Below, one piece after another: positions 1 through 8,456 of a DNA stretch of 24,171 bases. A model generated the notes under the pieces. The model was not told the DNA's origin, made no database searches, and worked only from the letters and a program-made list of their open reading frames with translations. Position 1 is the first letter of the stretch; each line of letters starts with the position of its first letter. This DNA is from CAYPCH01 sp964409165 (GTDB lineage Bacteria; Bacillota; Clostridia; Acetivibrionales; Acetivibrionaceae): the NCBI GenBank assembly GCA_964409165.1, contig CAYPCH010000052.1:1-24171 (forward strand), read 5' to 3'. The position numbers and the translations under genes are program-made.

Positions 1-70
1 AAGTAAACTTTTTGACCTTAACTTGTGAGCAACCAGAGCCTCAAAATACTATAAGTAAGGAAGTTGAGTT
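1..70. repeat. Right half of a palindromic MITE-like repeat, cut by window edge
   Basis: These 70 bases match 23946-24015 with 5 mismatches (positions 30, 34, 57, 58, 60) and no gaps. The full copy at 23878-24016 is an imperfect palindrome with terminal arms near AACTCAAC; here only the half to the right of the centre is inside the window, ending at GTTGAGTT. No open frame crosses it. It looks like a dispersed non-coding repeat whose left half lies outside the window. Confidence 0.8.
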
Positions 71-142
71 TTTATTAAAGAATCTTAAATTTTGATTTTT
101 GATATTTTATTCGTAATATTGGATTAAGGTGTGTAAAAGAAT

Positions 143-161
143 AAGGGGCTGAAAGCCCCTT
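143..161. terminator. Intrinsic terminator-like hairpin
   Basis: An 8-bp perfect stem AAGGGGCT / AGCCCCTT closes a 3-nt GAA loop. It is followed on the plus strand by TTAGTATTTT and on the minus strand by a T-rich run, so it could work in either direction. It probably ends a plus-strand transcript entering from the left of the window, converging with gyrA. Confidence 0.6.
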
Positions 162-238
162 TAGTATTTTCTTGATTTCTAATCTGCAATGAGGTTTATA
201 CAATATTATTAGAACCATTTCCTAGAAGGAAATCCGGC

Positions 239-273
239 AAAAAGCTTCGGGACTCAATGTCCCGAAGCTTTTT
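239..273 (-). terminator. gyrA intrinsic terminator
   Basis: A perfect 15-bp stem (AAAAAGCTTCGGGAC paired with its complement) has a 5-nt loop and lies 14 bases beyond the gyrA stop codon. On the minus strand the stem ends in a run of five T. A related, degenerate copy lies after gyrB at 18176-18210, and the homology begins in the flank (AGGAAATCCG at 227-236 and 18165-18174). Confidence 0.9.
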
Positions 274-286
274 ATTGTTTTAATTT

Positions 287-2911
287 TTACTCCTGTTCAT
301 TTTCACCAGTGTCTTCATTCTCTTTACTTACATTATCTTGAGCTTCATTCTCCTGAGCTATATCCTCTTGATCTATATTCTCTTGATCTATATTCTCTTG
401 ATCTATATTCTCTTGTTCTATATTCTCCTGATCTGTATTTTCTTGATCTATATCCTCATCCTCTTCATTAACTATCCTTGCCACTCCTACCAAATGAACT
501 CCTTCATTCATTCTCATAAGAGTAACTCCCTGTGTAGCTCTTCCGAGAACACTTATATCCTTTACATTTATCCTGATAATTGTACCGTCTGAGTTTATAA
601 GCATAATGTCATCCTTTTCGTTAACAAGCTTCATTCCTGCAATTTTACCTGTTTTCTCTGTAACCCTGTAAGTCAGAATACCTTTACCCCCTCTAGTCTG
701 CACCTTGTACTCTTCAAGCTCTGTCCTTTTTCCAAAACCTTTTTCGGTAACAACTAGAAGGTTAGTATCCTCAATAAATGCAGCCATTCCTACAACTACG
801 TCATTGTCAGCAAGCCTGATTCCCCTTACACCTTGGGATACTCTTCCCAAAGGACGTGCATCTTGTTCGTTGAATCTTATGGACATACCATTTCTCGTTA
901 CAATTAAAATGTCTTTATTTCCATCGGTAAGTCTTACATCTATAAGTTCATCATTTTCTCTTAATGCAACAGCTGTAAGGCCGCCTTTTCTTATATTATC
1001 GTATTTCATAAGATCAGTCTTTTTAACAACGCCGTTCTTTGTTACCATTATAAGGTATGAACCTTCCTTGTACTCAGTAATTGGAATTACGGTTGTAACC
1101 TTTTCATTCTGGTCAAGCTGAAGAAGGTTTACAATTGCCATTCCCTTTGCCTGGCGTCCAGACTCAGGGATTTCATATGCCTTTAGCCTATAAACCCTTC
1201 CCTTGTTGGTAAAGAACAGAATATAGTCATGGGTAGAAGTTATAAACAGGTTTTCAACAAAATCCTCTTCCCTTGTGCTTAAACCAATGATGCCTTTTCC
1301 ACCCCTTCTCTGGCTTTTGTAGGTATCAGCAGGAAGTCTTTTTACATATCCAAAATGAGTGAGGGTTATGACGCTTTCCTCTTCATCAATAAGATCTTCA
1401 ATGTCAATGTCACTCTCATCGGGTACTATTTTAGTTCTTCTCTCATCTGCATATTTAGTTTTGATTTCGGCCAACTCTTCTTTTATTATATTCAATACCA
1501 TAAATTCGTTTGCCAGAATATCCTTATAATGTTTAATTTTTGCAAGCAACTCCTGATACTCATTTTCAAGCTTCTCTCTCTCCAATGCTGTAAGTCTTCC
1601 GAGTCTCATGTCTACAATTGCCTGTGACTGCTTGTCGCTCAATCCGAATCTTTCCATTAAGCCTTCTTTTGCAGCGGCTTCATTTTTGGAGCTACGTATT
1701 ACTTTTATTACCTCATTCAAGTTATCAATCGCTATCTTTAAGCCTTCCAATATGTGAGCTCGCGCCTCGGCCTTATCAAGTTCATATTTAGTCCTTCTGA
1801 CTATTACTTCCTTCTGATGATCTACATAATAGTCAATAGCCTGTCTTAAGTTGATAACACGGGGTACGAATTTCTTATTTTCATTCTGCACAAGGGCAAG
1901 CATATTAACGCTGAAGCTGTTCTGCATCTGTGTATGCTTATATAACTGATTCAATACAACATTTGCATTTGCTTCTCTTTTCAATTCTATAACAATTCTC
2001 ATTCCGGTTCTGTCGGATTCATCACGTAGGTCAGAAATGTTTTCTACCCTCTTATCTTTGACCAATTCCGCAATCTTCTCAACAAGCCTTGACTTATTAA
2101 CCTGATACGGAAGTTCCGTAACAACAATACGCTGTTTGTTGGAACTCATTTGTTCTATATTGGTAACAGCTCTTATTACTATTCTTCCTCTCCCGGTTGT
2201 GAAGGCATCTTTTATGCCCCTCTTTCCTACAATTGTTGCGGCAGTCGGAAAGTCAGGTCCTTTAATTATCTTTCGCAGCTCGTCTATCGTTGTTTCCGGT
2301 TCATCAATAATCTTTGTAATGCCATCTATCACTTCACCTAAGTTATGGGGAGGTATATTTGTTGCCATACCTACTGCTATACCGGATGAGCCGTTTACCA
2401 AAAGGTTTGGAAACCTTGACGGCAGTACAACAGGTTCTAGCTCATGCTCGTCAAAATTCGGCTTGAAATCAACAGTATCCTTGTTTATCTCTCGAACCAT
2501 TTCCATGGAAATTTTCGATAACCTTGCCTCTGTATACCTCATAGCTGCAGGAGGGTCACCGTCAACCGAGCCGAAATTGCCATGTCCGTCAACAAGTGTA
2601 TTCCTTAATGAAAAATCCTGAGCCATACGTACCAAACTATCATAAACTGCAGCATCTCCATGAGGGTGGTACTTACCTAAAACTTCACCAACGGTAGTTG
2701 CACATTTTCTATGTGCCTTGTCCGGTGTAAACCCAAGAGTATACATGGCATATAGTATTCTTCTGTGAACCGGCTTTAAGCCGTCCCTGACATCAGGAAG
2801 TGCACGGTCTACTATAACACTCATAGCATAATCTATGAACGACTTTTTCATTTCTGCTTCAATGTCAACTGGTATTATCCTTTGTTCTTTTATTTCATTG
2901 TTTTCTGACAT
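287..2911 (-). CDS. gyrA: DNA gyrase subunit A
   Basis: This is the breakage-reunion subunit of the type II topoisomerase that introduces negative supercoils; it acts with GyrB as A2B2. It has 874 residues. The catalytic tyrosine is Y126 in RYTEARLS. The quinolone pocket region is HPHGDAAVYD (82-91), with Ala87 where E. coli GyrA has Ser83, and Asp91 where it has Asp87. The GyrA box QRRGGKG (534-540) separates it from ParC, and the C-terminal beta-pinwheel runs from about 510 to 815. Residues 816-874 are an acidic low-complexity tail with seven consecutive five-residue units of the (I/T)(D/E)QEN type (821-855). The start ATG has an AGAGG ribosome-binding site. It lies on the opposite replication arm from gyrB and ends at a strong terminator. 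Family identification is certain; the role of the tail is unknown. Confidence 0.98.
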   Translation of the reverse strand: MSENNEIKEQRIIPVDIEAEMKKSFIDYAMSVIVDRALPDVRDGLKPVHRRILYAMYTLGFTPDKAHRKCATTVGEVLGKYHPHGDAAVYDSLVRMAQDFSLRNTLVDGHGNFGSVDGDPPAAMRYTEARLSKISMEMVREINKDTVDFKPNFDEHELEPVVLPSRFPNLLVNGSSGIAVGMATNIPPHNLGEVIDGITKIIDEPETTIDELRKIIKGPDFPTAATIVGKRGIKDAFTTGRGRIVIRAVTNIEQMSSNKQRIVVTELPYQVNKSRLVEKIAELVKDKRVENISDLRDESDRTGMRIVIELKREANANVVLNQLYKHTQMQNSFSVNMLALVQNENKKFVPRVINLRQAIDYYVDHQKEVIVRRTKYELDKAEARAHILEGLKIAIDNLNEVIKVIRSSKNEAAAKEGLMERFGLSDKQSQAIVDMRLGRLTALEREKLENEYQELLAKIKHYKDILANEFMVLNIIKEELAEIKTKYADERRTKIVPDESDIDIEDLIDEEESVITLTHFGYVKRLPADTYKSQRRGGKGIIGLSTREEDFVENLFITSTHDYILFFTNKGRVYRLKAYEIPESGRQAKGMAIVNLLQLDQNEKVTTVIPITEYKEGSYLIMVTKNGVVKKTDLMKYDNIRKGGLTAVALRENDELIDVRLTDGNKDILIVTRNGMSIRFNEQDARPLGRVSQGVRGIRLADNDVVVGMAAFIEDTNLLVVTEKGFGKRTELEEYKVQTRGGKGILTYRVTEKTGKIAGMKLVNEKDDIMLINSDGTIIRINVKDISVLGRATQGVTLMRMNEGVHLVGVARIVNEEDEDIDQENTDQENIEQENIDQENIDQENIDQEDIAQENEAQDNVSKENEDTGENEQE
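347..451 (-). repeat. 15-bp tandem repeat encoding the GyrA acidic tail
   Basis: Seven consecutive 15-bp units encode IDQEN, TDQEN, IEQEN, IDQEN, IDQEN, IDQED and IAQEN (GyrA residues 821-855). The central units are nearly identical in DNA, which suggests recent copy-number change by slippage. The reading frame is kept because the unit is a multiple of three. Confidence 0.9.
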
Positions 2912-3309
2912 ATATCGTTTACCTCTTTCTAAAATATATTTACCTAACTGAATGTAAAAATAAGCACACTATCCGAATCCGATTTCGTTTAATAATAAGT
3001 TTTAGCTGAAATATCACTTCGAATTTTTCGTATGGTCTATTCGAGTCAAATAAAACTAAAAGTAAAATTATAGCCGTAGTTTTATTTTCAGCATTCTTAA
3101 CCATGGATTTTGGCAAATTGTTGTCATAAAACAAACATCCCTATATATTTTAATAAAGTTTTACAATACTGTCCACTTTTTTCACATTTAAAATTTCTAT
3201 ATGAATTTTCTCTACAAAAAAACAGGGAATCTTAATGAATTATTCCCTATTTTGACCATAAAACACCATTAAACTATATAAATTATACTTTCAATTTATA
3301 TTTCACTCA
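2912..3309. other. gyrA-noc intergenic region
   Basis: This gap of about 400 bases is AT-rich. It contains the noc terminator (3214-3252) and presumably the gyrA promoter close to 2911. Reading the minus strand, TTTACA followed 16 bases later by TATTTT just upstream of the gyrA ribosome-binding site is a possible weak promoter. A 64-codon minus-strand frame at 2940-3134 has no family resemblance and is not called as a gene. Confidence 0.5.
3214..3252 (-). terminator. noc intrinsic terminator
   Basis: On the minus strand a 10-bp stem, AATAGGGAAT pairing with ATTCCCTGTT (one wobble), encloses an 11-nt loop and runs directly into a T7 tract. It lies about 60 bases beyond the noc stop codon and separates noc from gyrA transcription. 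Confidence 0.85.
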
Positions 3310-4143
3310 TTATTTAGGTACGCGTATTATAAATTCCACATATTCTCCCCTGTCAAATTGGGCAGCTTTTGCTTCCACTCCGGATTTTTTCATAAGATCT
3401 ATTGCCTGTCTGATAGTGTTAATAAATATCCTAATATCTTTTATAGCCTTTGTAAATTTCGTTTTGCCCTTTTTTTCTTTTTCTTTTTTTGAATATCTCT
3501 CTATAGCTCTCTCAACAAGATCTTCAGTTCTCTTTACATTAAGTCCTTTTTCACAAACATGCTTAAGCACTTTAAGCTGCAATTGTTCATCGTGGAGCTT
3601 TAAAAGCGCCCTTGCATGCCTTTCGGTCAGGCTGTTATCCGCTAGAATCTTTTTAACAAGAGGGGCAAGCTTTAAAAGTCTTATTTTATTTGCAATTGTT
3701 GACTGACTTTTTCCTATCTTATGTGCGAGTTCTTCTTGGGTAAATCCGTGTTCGTTTATCAAATTGCTGTATCCTTCAGCCTCTTCCATATAGCTTAAGT
3801 CTTCTCTCTGAAGATTTTCAATTAAAGCAATGACAGCCGAATCATTGTCATTAATCTCAACAATTATTGTGGGAATTTCTTTAAGACCTGCCATAGTAGC
3901 AGCTCTCAGTCTTCTTTCTCCTGCCACAAGCTCAAACATATTTGCAGATATTCTTCTGACGTTTATAGGCTGAATTACTCCGTACTGTTTTATTGATTCA
4001 CACAACTCTTCAAGTGAAGCTCTGTTAAACTGTTTCCTCGGCTGGTAAGGGTTCGGCCTTATGCAATCAATATTGACATAAGCAATATTTTTGTGTTCCT
4101 CTCTCTTTTCCGGTCTCTCAATAAGCACTCTGTTTTCTAACAT
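3310..4143 (-). CDS. noc: Noc-type ParB-family nucleoid occlusion protein
   Basis: This ParB/Noc-family CTP-dependent DNA clamp has 277 residues. The N-terminal CTP-binding domain shows GERRLRA (75-81) and ENLQRED (109-115). The helix-turn-helix domain (about 131-180) contains GKSQSTIANKIRLLKL and TERHAR, so residues Q147, K153, K158 and R175 fill the four positions reported to switch ParB to Noc DNA specificity. Position next to rsmG also matches Bacillus noc. It differs from the parB at 19671, which carries R, I, G, G at these positions. The N-terminus (MLENRVLIERPEKREEHK) is highly charged and lacks an obvious amphipathic membrane helix or the GKGLGALI ParA-contact motif. The start has an AAAGGATGG ribosome-binding site. 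Function as a division-site regulator is inferred from family and synteny; no NBS-like site is visible here. Confidence 0.85.
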   Translation of the reverse strand: MLENRVLIERPEKREEHKNIAYVNIDCIRPNPYQPRKQFNRASLEELCESIKQYGVIQPINVRRISANMFELVAGERRLRAATMAGLKEIPTIIVEINDNDSAVIALIENLQREDLSYMEEAEGYSNLINEHGFTQEELAHKIGKSQSTIANKIRLLKLAPLVKKILADNSLTERHARALLKLHDEQLQLKVLKHVCEKGLNVKRTEDLVERAIERYSKKEKEKKGKTKFTKAIKDIRIFINTIRQAIDLMKKSGVEAKAAQFDRGEYVEFIIRVPK

Positions 4144-4315
4144 TTGAACACCATCCTTTGTAATTTAATGTATTTATCATTTGTTAAATTGAAGTCTAAC
4201 TCTCAATTTAAGTTTTAATTAACAAAGGATATATATTCTTCTGGATTACTTCAATTCCTCTTTTTTTAAATAAAAATCGTTCGCCCAAATGTGCTATATT
4301 ACTGCATTTTACGGG

Positions 4316-5044
4316 TTATACCAATGGGTCTTTTGATGGTTTACCCGCTTTTCTCGGATACCGTGTCGAAGTTTGTCGAAACTTTTTTACTATAATTATG
4401 TTCCTTTTTATGTCGCTTAAGGGAAGTTCGAGCTCAACAACATCCTCAATCTTTCCTCCAAGTATATCAAGTGCCTTTGCAGAACCTTCAACTTCTTCAG
4501 TATTACTTCCTTTCATTGCAATAAAAATACCTCCTACCTTGACAAAAGGTAAACAATATTCCAGAAGCACAGGTAAGCTGGCAACTGCCCTTGCAACTGC
4601 CATATCATACTTTTCCCTGTAATCACTATCAGTTCCTTTATCCTCAGCTCTTGAATGAACAGCTGAAATTCCATTTAAATTCAGCCTATTTATAACCTCA
4701 TTTAAAAACTTTATCCTTTTCTCCAGGGAATCCAACAGAGTAACTTTGAGAAATGGAAAAATTATTTTTAAAGGTATGCCGGGAAAACCTCCGCCGGTAC
4801 CTATATCAATAATATTTTTTCCTCTATCCTTTATGTAAGGAGCAATACTTAAAGAATCTATAAAATGTTTTATCACTATTTCCCTGTCATCTTCAATGGC
4901 AGTCAGGTTTATCTTTTCATTCCACTGCTTCAGTATGTCTTTATAATATAAAAATTCATCCGTCTGCTCCTTGCTTAAATCAACATCAAACCTTTCTGCG
5001 CCTTCTAAAAGAAGCGTTTTTAAATCCATATTCGCATTTTCCAT
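4316..5044 (-). CDS. rsmG: 16S rRNA (guanine-527-N7) methyltransferase
   Basis: RsmG (GidB) methylates N7 of G527 of 16S rRNA in the 30S subunit using S-adenosylmethionine; loss is known to give low-level streptomycin resistance. It has 242 residues, the usual family size. The SAM-binding glycine-rich loop is IDIGTGGGFPGIP (79-91), preceded by the family motif KHFIDSLS (59-66) and followed by VARAVASLPVLLEY. The start at 5044 is supported by GGAGAG upstream; the internal Met6 has a weaker site. It lies 33 bases after mnmG in the left-arm operon. A basic tail (RYPRKAGKPSKDPL) is typical for the family. Confidence 0.96.
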   Translation of the reverse strand: MENANMDLKTLLLEGAERFDVDLSKEQTDEFLYYKDILKQWNEKINLTAIEDDREIVIKHFIDSLSIAPYIKDRGKNIIDIGTGGGFPGIPLKIIFPFLKVTLLDSLEKRIKFLNEVINRLNLNGISAVHSRAEDKGTDSDYREKYDMAVARAVASLPVLLEYCLPFVKVGGIFIAMKGSNTEEVEGSAKALDILGGKIEDVVELELPLSDIKRNIIIVKKFRQTSTRYPRKAGKPSKDPLV

Positions 5045-5077
5045 TAAAAATTACTCTCCATTTCAAGCAAATTTCTA

Positions 5078-6973
5078 TTATTTGTTCTCTTTTCTCCTGC
5101 TCTGCTCAAGATAAATCAAAAGCACCGAAATATCGGCAGGTGAAACTCCCGATATCCTAGAGGCCTGTCCAACAGACTCTGGCTTAATCTTTCCTAGCTT
5201 CTGTCTTGCTTCAATCCTTAGTCCTTTTATATCATCATAATTGATATCCTTACTGAGTTTCCTTGTCTCAAGCTTTTTAAACTGCTCAACCTGCATTAAC
5301 TGCCTTTTTATATAACCTTCGTATTTAACAGATATTGAAACCTGTTCTCTCACGGAACGCTTAAGCTCAGGTCTGTTTTCATCTATTTCTCCTAAAGGCT
5401 CATAGTCAATCTCCGGCCTTTTTAAAAGCTCACTGAGCTTTATTCCGCTTTTAATAGGTGTACTGCCTCTGCTTACAAGAAATGAATTTACCTTCCCATC
5501 AGGTGGAACTACAGTTTTCTCAAGCCTTTTTATCTCCTGCTCTATCTGGTTCTTTTTCTCCTTGAAATTATTAAACCTTTCTTCGCTAATCAAACCTATA
5601 TCATACCCTGTCGGTGTAAGCCTCAAGTCTGCGTTATCCTGCCTTAAAAGAAGCCTGTATTCGGCTCTAGAAGTCATCATCCTGTAGGGCTCGTTCGTAC
5701 CTTTTGTAATAAGGTCATCTATCAACACTCCAATATAAGCCTGCGATCTGTCAAGTACCAAAGGTTCTTTCCCTTTTATTTTATGTACGGCATTAATTCC
5801 AGCAATGATTCCTTGAGCAGCAGCTTCCTCATATCCTGAACTACCGTTAATTTGCCCTGCACAGAATAACCCATCAATATTTTTAGACTCTAGTGAAAGT
5901 TTAAGCTGGTTCGGATTAATGATGTCATATTCTATTGCATAAGCACTCCTCATCACAGAGACATCCTCAAGACCCGGAAGTGTTTTCATCATTTTTATCT
6001 GTACATCTTCCGGAAGGCTTGTTGACATCCCCTGAAGGTACATTTCCTGAGTGTTTAAACCCATAGGCTCAACAAACACCTGATGGCTTTCCTTTTCTGC
6101 AAATCTTACAACCTTGTCTTCTATAGAAGGGCAATACCTTGCGCCTATACCTTCTATCATTCCTCCAAACAAGGGGGATCTGTGAAGATTCTCCTTTATT
6201 ATGTTGTGTGTCTCGTTGTTTGTATAGATAAGATAGCAGGATACCTGCTCCTTATGAATCTCTTCAGTCTCAAAAGAAAATGGAACAATAACTTCGTCTC
6301 CGGGTTGCTCTTCCATCTTTGAAAAATCAATACTTCTTCTATTAATCCTTGCCGGTGTGCCTGTCTTAAATCTCATAAGCTCTATTCCAAGCTCTTTAAG
6401 GCTGTCGGACAATTTGTTTGCAGGAAATAACCCGTCGGGACCTCCATTGAAGCTTACATCACCTATTATAATCTTTGCTTTTAAATAAGTTCCAGTGGTA
6501 AGAACTGCTGTCCTGCATTTATAAACAGATCCTGTATGGGTTTTTACTCCTGTTACTCTTATTTTTCCTTCATTTTCTTCAGTTAAGAGCTCAATTACTT
6601 CAGCCTGTTTAATATCAAGATTTTCTTGCTTTTCAAGGGTATTTTTCATTTCTATCTGATAACTTCTTCTGTCAATTTGAGCCCTCAGTGAAAAAACTGC
6701 AGGACCTTTTGCAGTATTTAGCATCTTTGACTGGATAAATGTCTTATCGGCACATTTACCCATTTCTCCTCCTAATGCATCAATTTCCCTTACCAGATGT
6801 CCTTTTGCTGTTCCTCCTATATTAGGATTGCACGGCATGTTTGCAATACTGTCAAGGTTAATTGAAAACATAACCGTCCTAATACCAAGCCTTGCCGCCG
6901 CTAGTGCCGCTTCACAGCCTGCATGCCCCGCCCCTACAACCGCAACATCATATTCCCCTGCTATAAACTCCAT
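5078..6973 (-). CDS. mnmG: tRNA U34 carboxymethylaminomethyl modification enzyme, FAD subunit
   Basis: MnmG (GidA) works with MnmE to add a (carboxymethyl)aminomethyl group to C5 of wobble uridine 34 in tRNAs reading two-codon boxes, using FAD and methylene-tetrahydrofolate. The Rossmann FAD motif GAGHAG lies at residues 14-19, and the first family signature CNPNIGGTAKGHLVREID at 48-65. The second signature, GSSGYEEAAAQG, occurs in the latter part. I set the start at 6973 (631 residues) because GAGGAAGG lies at good spacing upstream of MEFIAGEYDV; the open frame extends to 7036, but that start would overlap mnmE by 35 bases and adds a non-family N-terminus. It lies 28 bases downstream of mnmE, its functional partner. 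Confidence 0.97.
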   Translation of the reverse strand: MEFIAGEYDVAVVGAGHAGCEAALAAARLGIRTVMFSINLDSIANMPCNPNIGGTAKGHLVREIDALGGEMGKCADKTFIQSKMLNTAKGPAVFSLRAQIDRRSYQIEMKNTLEKQENLDIKQAEVIELLTEENEGKIRVTGVKTHTGSVYKCRTAVLTTGTYLKAKIIIGDVSFNGGPDGLFPANKLSDSLKELGIELMRFKTGTPARINRRSIDFSKMEEQPGDEVIVPFSFETEEIHKEQVSCYLIYTNNETHNIIKENLHRSPLFGGMIEGIGARYCPSIEDKVVRFAEKESHQVFVEPMGLNTQEMYLQGMSTSLPEDVQIKMMKTLPGLEDVSVMRSAYAIEYDIINPNQLKLSLESKNIDGLFCAGQINGSSGYEEAAAQGIIAGINAVHKIKGKEPLVLDRSQAYIGVLIDDLITKGTNEPYRMMTSRAEYRLLLRQDNADLRLTPTGYDIGLISEERFNNFKEKKNQIEQEIKRLEKTVVPPDGKVNSFLVSRGSTPIKSGIKLSELLKRPEIDYEPLGEIDENRPELKRSVREQVSISVKYEGYIKRQLMQVEQFKKLETRKLSKDINYDDIKGLRIEARQKLGKIKPESVGQASRISGVSPADISVLLIYLEQSRRKENK

Positions 6974-7001
6974 AAAATCTATTCCTTCCTCATAATAAAA
7001 A

Positions 7002-8381
7002 CTATTTACCCAGACAAAACCTTTTAAATATTTCATGAATTACATCGTCACTTACAGATTCTCCGGTTATCTGCCCAAGATAATCTGCAGCATTCGTAAT
7101 ATCTATTGTTATCAAGTCCAAAGGCATACTGTTTTCTTGTGCACCTAAAGCATCATTTATACTTGACAGTGCTTTATCAATAAGGTTTTTATGTCTTATA
7201 TTTGTAAGTAAAACTTCATTATTTGCAGTTACTTCACCTTTAAGAAAGAGTTCTTTTATTATTTTCCCCAGTTCTTCAACCCCTATATCTTCTTTTAGCG
7301 AAGTTTTAATATGCTTTTTTTCTTCAAGAAACCTTTCTATTCTGTTGATTTCTTCTTCCTGAACAAGATCTATTTTATTTATTACAACAATTACCTTCTT
7401 GTCCACGATTTTGTTCAGAATAGAAGCATCTTCTCTGTCAATTCCCATAGAAGCATCAATCATCATTATTATAAGGTCAGCAACCTCTATTGCACTGTGA
7501 GTTTTCTCGACCCCTATTCTCTCCACTACATCCTCGGTTTCCCTTATTCCTGCAGTGTCCAATATCCTTACAGGTATTCCGTCCATGTTTACATATTCCT
7601 CAATTATATCCCTGGTAGTTCCCGGAATATCGGTAACAATTGCCCTGTTCTTACCAGAAAGCTCGTTTAGCAATGAGGACTTTCCAACATTAGGTCTCCC
7701 AATTATAACTGCATCAATTCCTTCTCTTATTATCCTTCCTTTTTCAAATCCTTTGATAACACCTTCCAATTTCTCTTTTATTTTAATTAACTCAGTATAA
7801 ATTTCCTGACCTGTTATCTCCTCAATATCATGTTCAGGGTAATCCACTGTAACCTCTATATGTGCGAGAATTTCAATCAAACTGTTTCTCACACTTTTAA
7901 GTTTTGAAGACAGTTTGCCCTCAAGCTGATCCAAAGCCGCCCTTGAACTTTCGCTTGTCTTTGAATTTATAAGATCTATCACTGCTTCAGCCTGGGATAA
8001 ATCAATCCTTCCGTTCAAAAAAGCCCTTTTTGTAAACTCTCCGGGTTCAGCAATCCTAGCTCCGTTCTTTGTCACCAGTTCAAGAATGTTTTTTAATACT
8101 GTTATTCCTCCATGGCAACTAATTTCCACAACATCTTCTCTTGTAAAGGTCTTCGGTTTTTCCATTTTTGTAACCAGAACTTCATCCACAGTCTGTCCGT
8201 TTTCAGGATTAATTATTTTTCCGAAACTTATGGTATGAGATTTGATATCACTAAACTTTTTCCTGCCGTAAAATAAATCTCCTGCTATATTAAAAGCCTT
8301 GTCTCCGCTTATTCTTATAATTCCTATACCTCCGGTTCCATGAGGTGTGGATATGGCAACTATGGTATCTTCGTTATACAT
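7002..8381 (-). CDS. mnmE: tRNA modification GTPase MnmE
   Basis: MnmE (TrmE) is the GTPase partner of MnmG in U34 tRNA modification. It has 459 residues. The N-terminal tetrahydrofolate-binding domain (1-120) is followed by a helical domain split by the inserted G domain. G-domain motifs are GRPNVGKSS (228-236), DIPGTTRD (251-258), DTAG (275-278) and NKID (335-338). The protein ends in CLGK (456-459), carrying the catalytic cysteine of the family. The start ATG has a GGAGGTTTTT Shine-Dalgarno region immediately upstream. A 144-base gap with a hairpin separates it from jag. Confidence 0.97.
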   Translation of the reverse strand: MYNEDTIVAISTPHGTGGIGIIRISGDKAFNIAGDLFYGRKKFSDIKSHTISFGKIINPENGQTVDEVLVTKMEKPKTFTREDVVEISCHGGITVLKNILELVTKNGARIAEPGEFTKRAFLNGRIDLSQAEAVIDLINSKTSESSRAALDQLEGKLSSKLKSVRNSLIEILAHIEVTVDYPEHDIEEITGQEIYTELIKIKEKLEGVIKGFEKGRIIREGIDAVIIGRPNVGKSSLLNELSGKNRAIVTDIPGTTRDIIEEYVNMDGIPVRILDTAGIRETEDVVERIGVEKTHSAIEVADLIIMMIDASMGIDREDASILNKIVDKKVIVVINKIDLVQEEEINRIERFLEEKKHIKTSLKEDIGVEELGKIIKELFLKGEVTANNEVLLTNIRHKNLIDKALSSINDALGAQENSMPLDLITIDITNAADYLGQITGESVSDDVIHEIFKRFCLGK

Positions 8382-8456
8382 AAAAACCTCCGAGTATATT
8401 TAAAATAAACCTATGCAAATAAATTAATCTTATACAATATTATTATCGAAAGTATA

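Larger units (their letters stand above)
1..286. other. Intergenic region left of gyrA
   Basis: This stretch has no credible gene. It holds the truncated repeat (1-70), an AT-rich spacer, a short GC-rich hairpin (143-161) and the gyrA terminator (239-273). The left-hand neighbour gene is outside the window. Confidence 0.7.

Noticed and set aside
338..592. Plus-strand open frame of 84 codons opposite the gyrA 3' end
   Set aside because: It is an antisense shadow of the tandem repeat; its hydrophobic repeat (FILLSYILL...) is a consequence of the GyrA (D/E)QEN codons.
2940..3134. 64-codon minus-strand frame between noc and gyrA
   Set aside because: It has a poor ribosome-binding site, no recognisable family and lies between a terminator and the gyrA promoter region; probably random.
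6974..7036. 21-codon N-terminal extension of mnmG
   Set aside because: It would overlap mnmE, has no family match and a good ribosome-binding site precedes the internal ATG at 6973.
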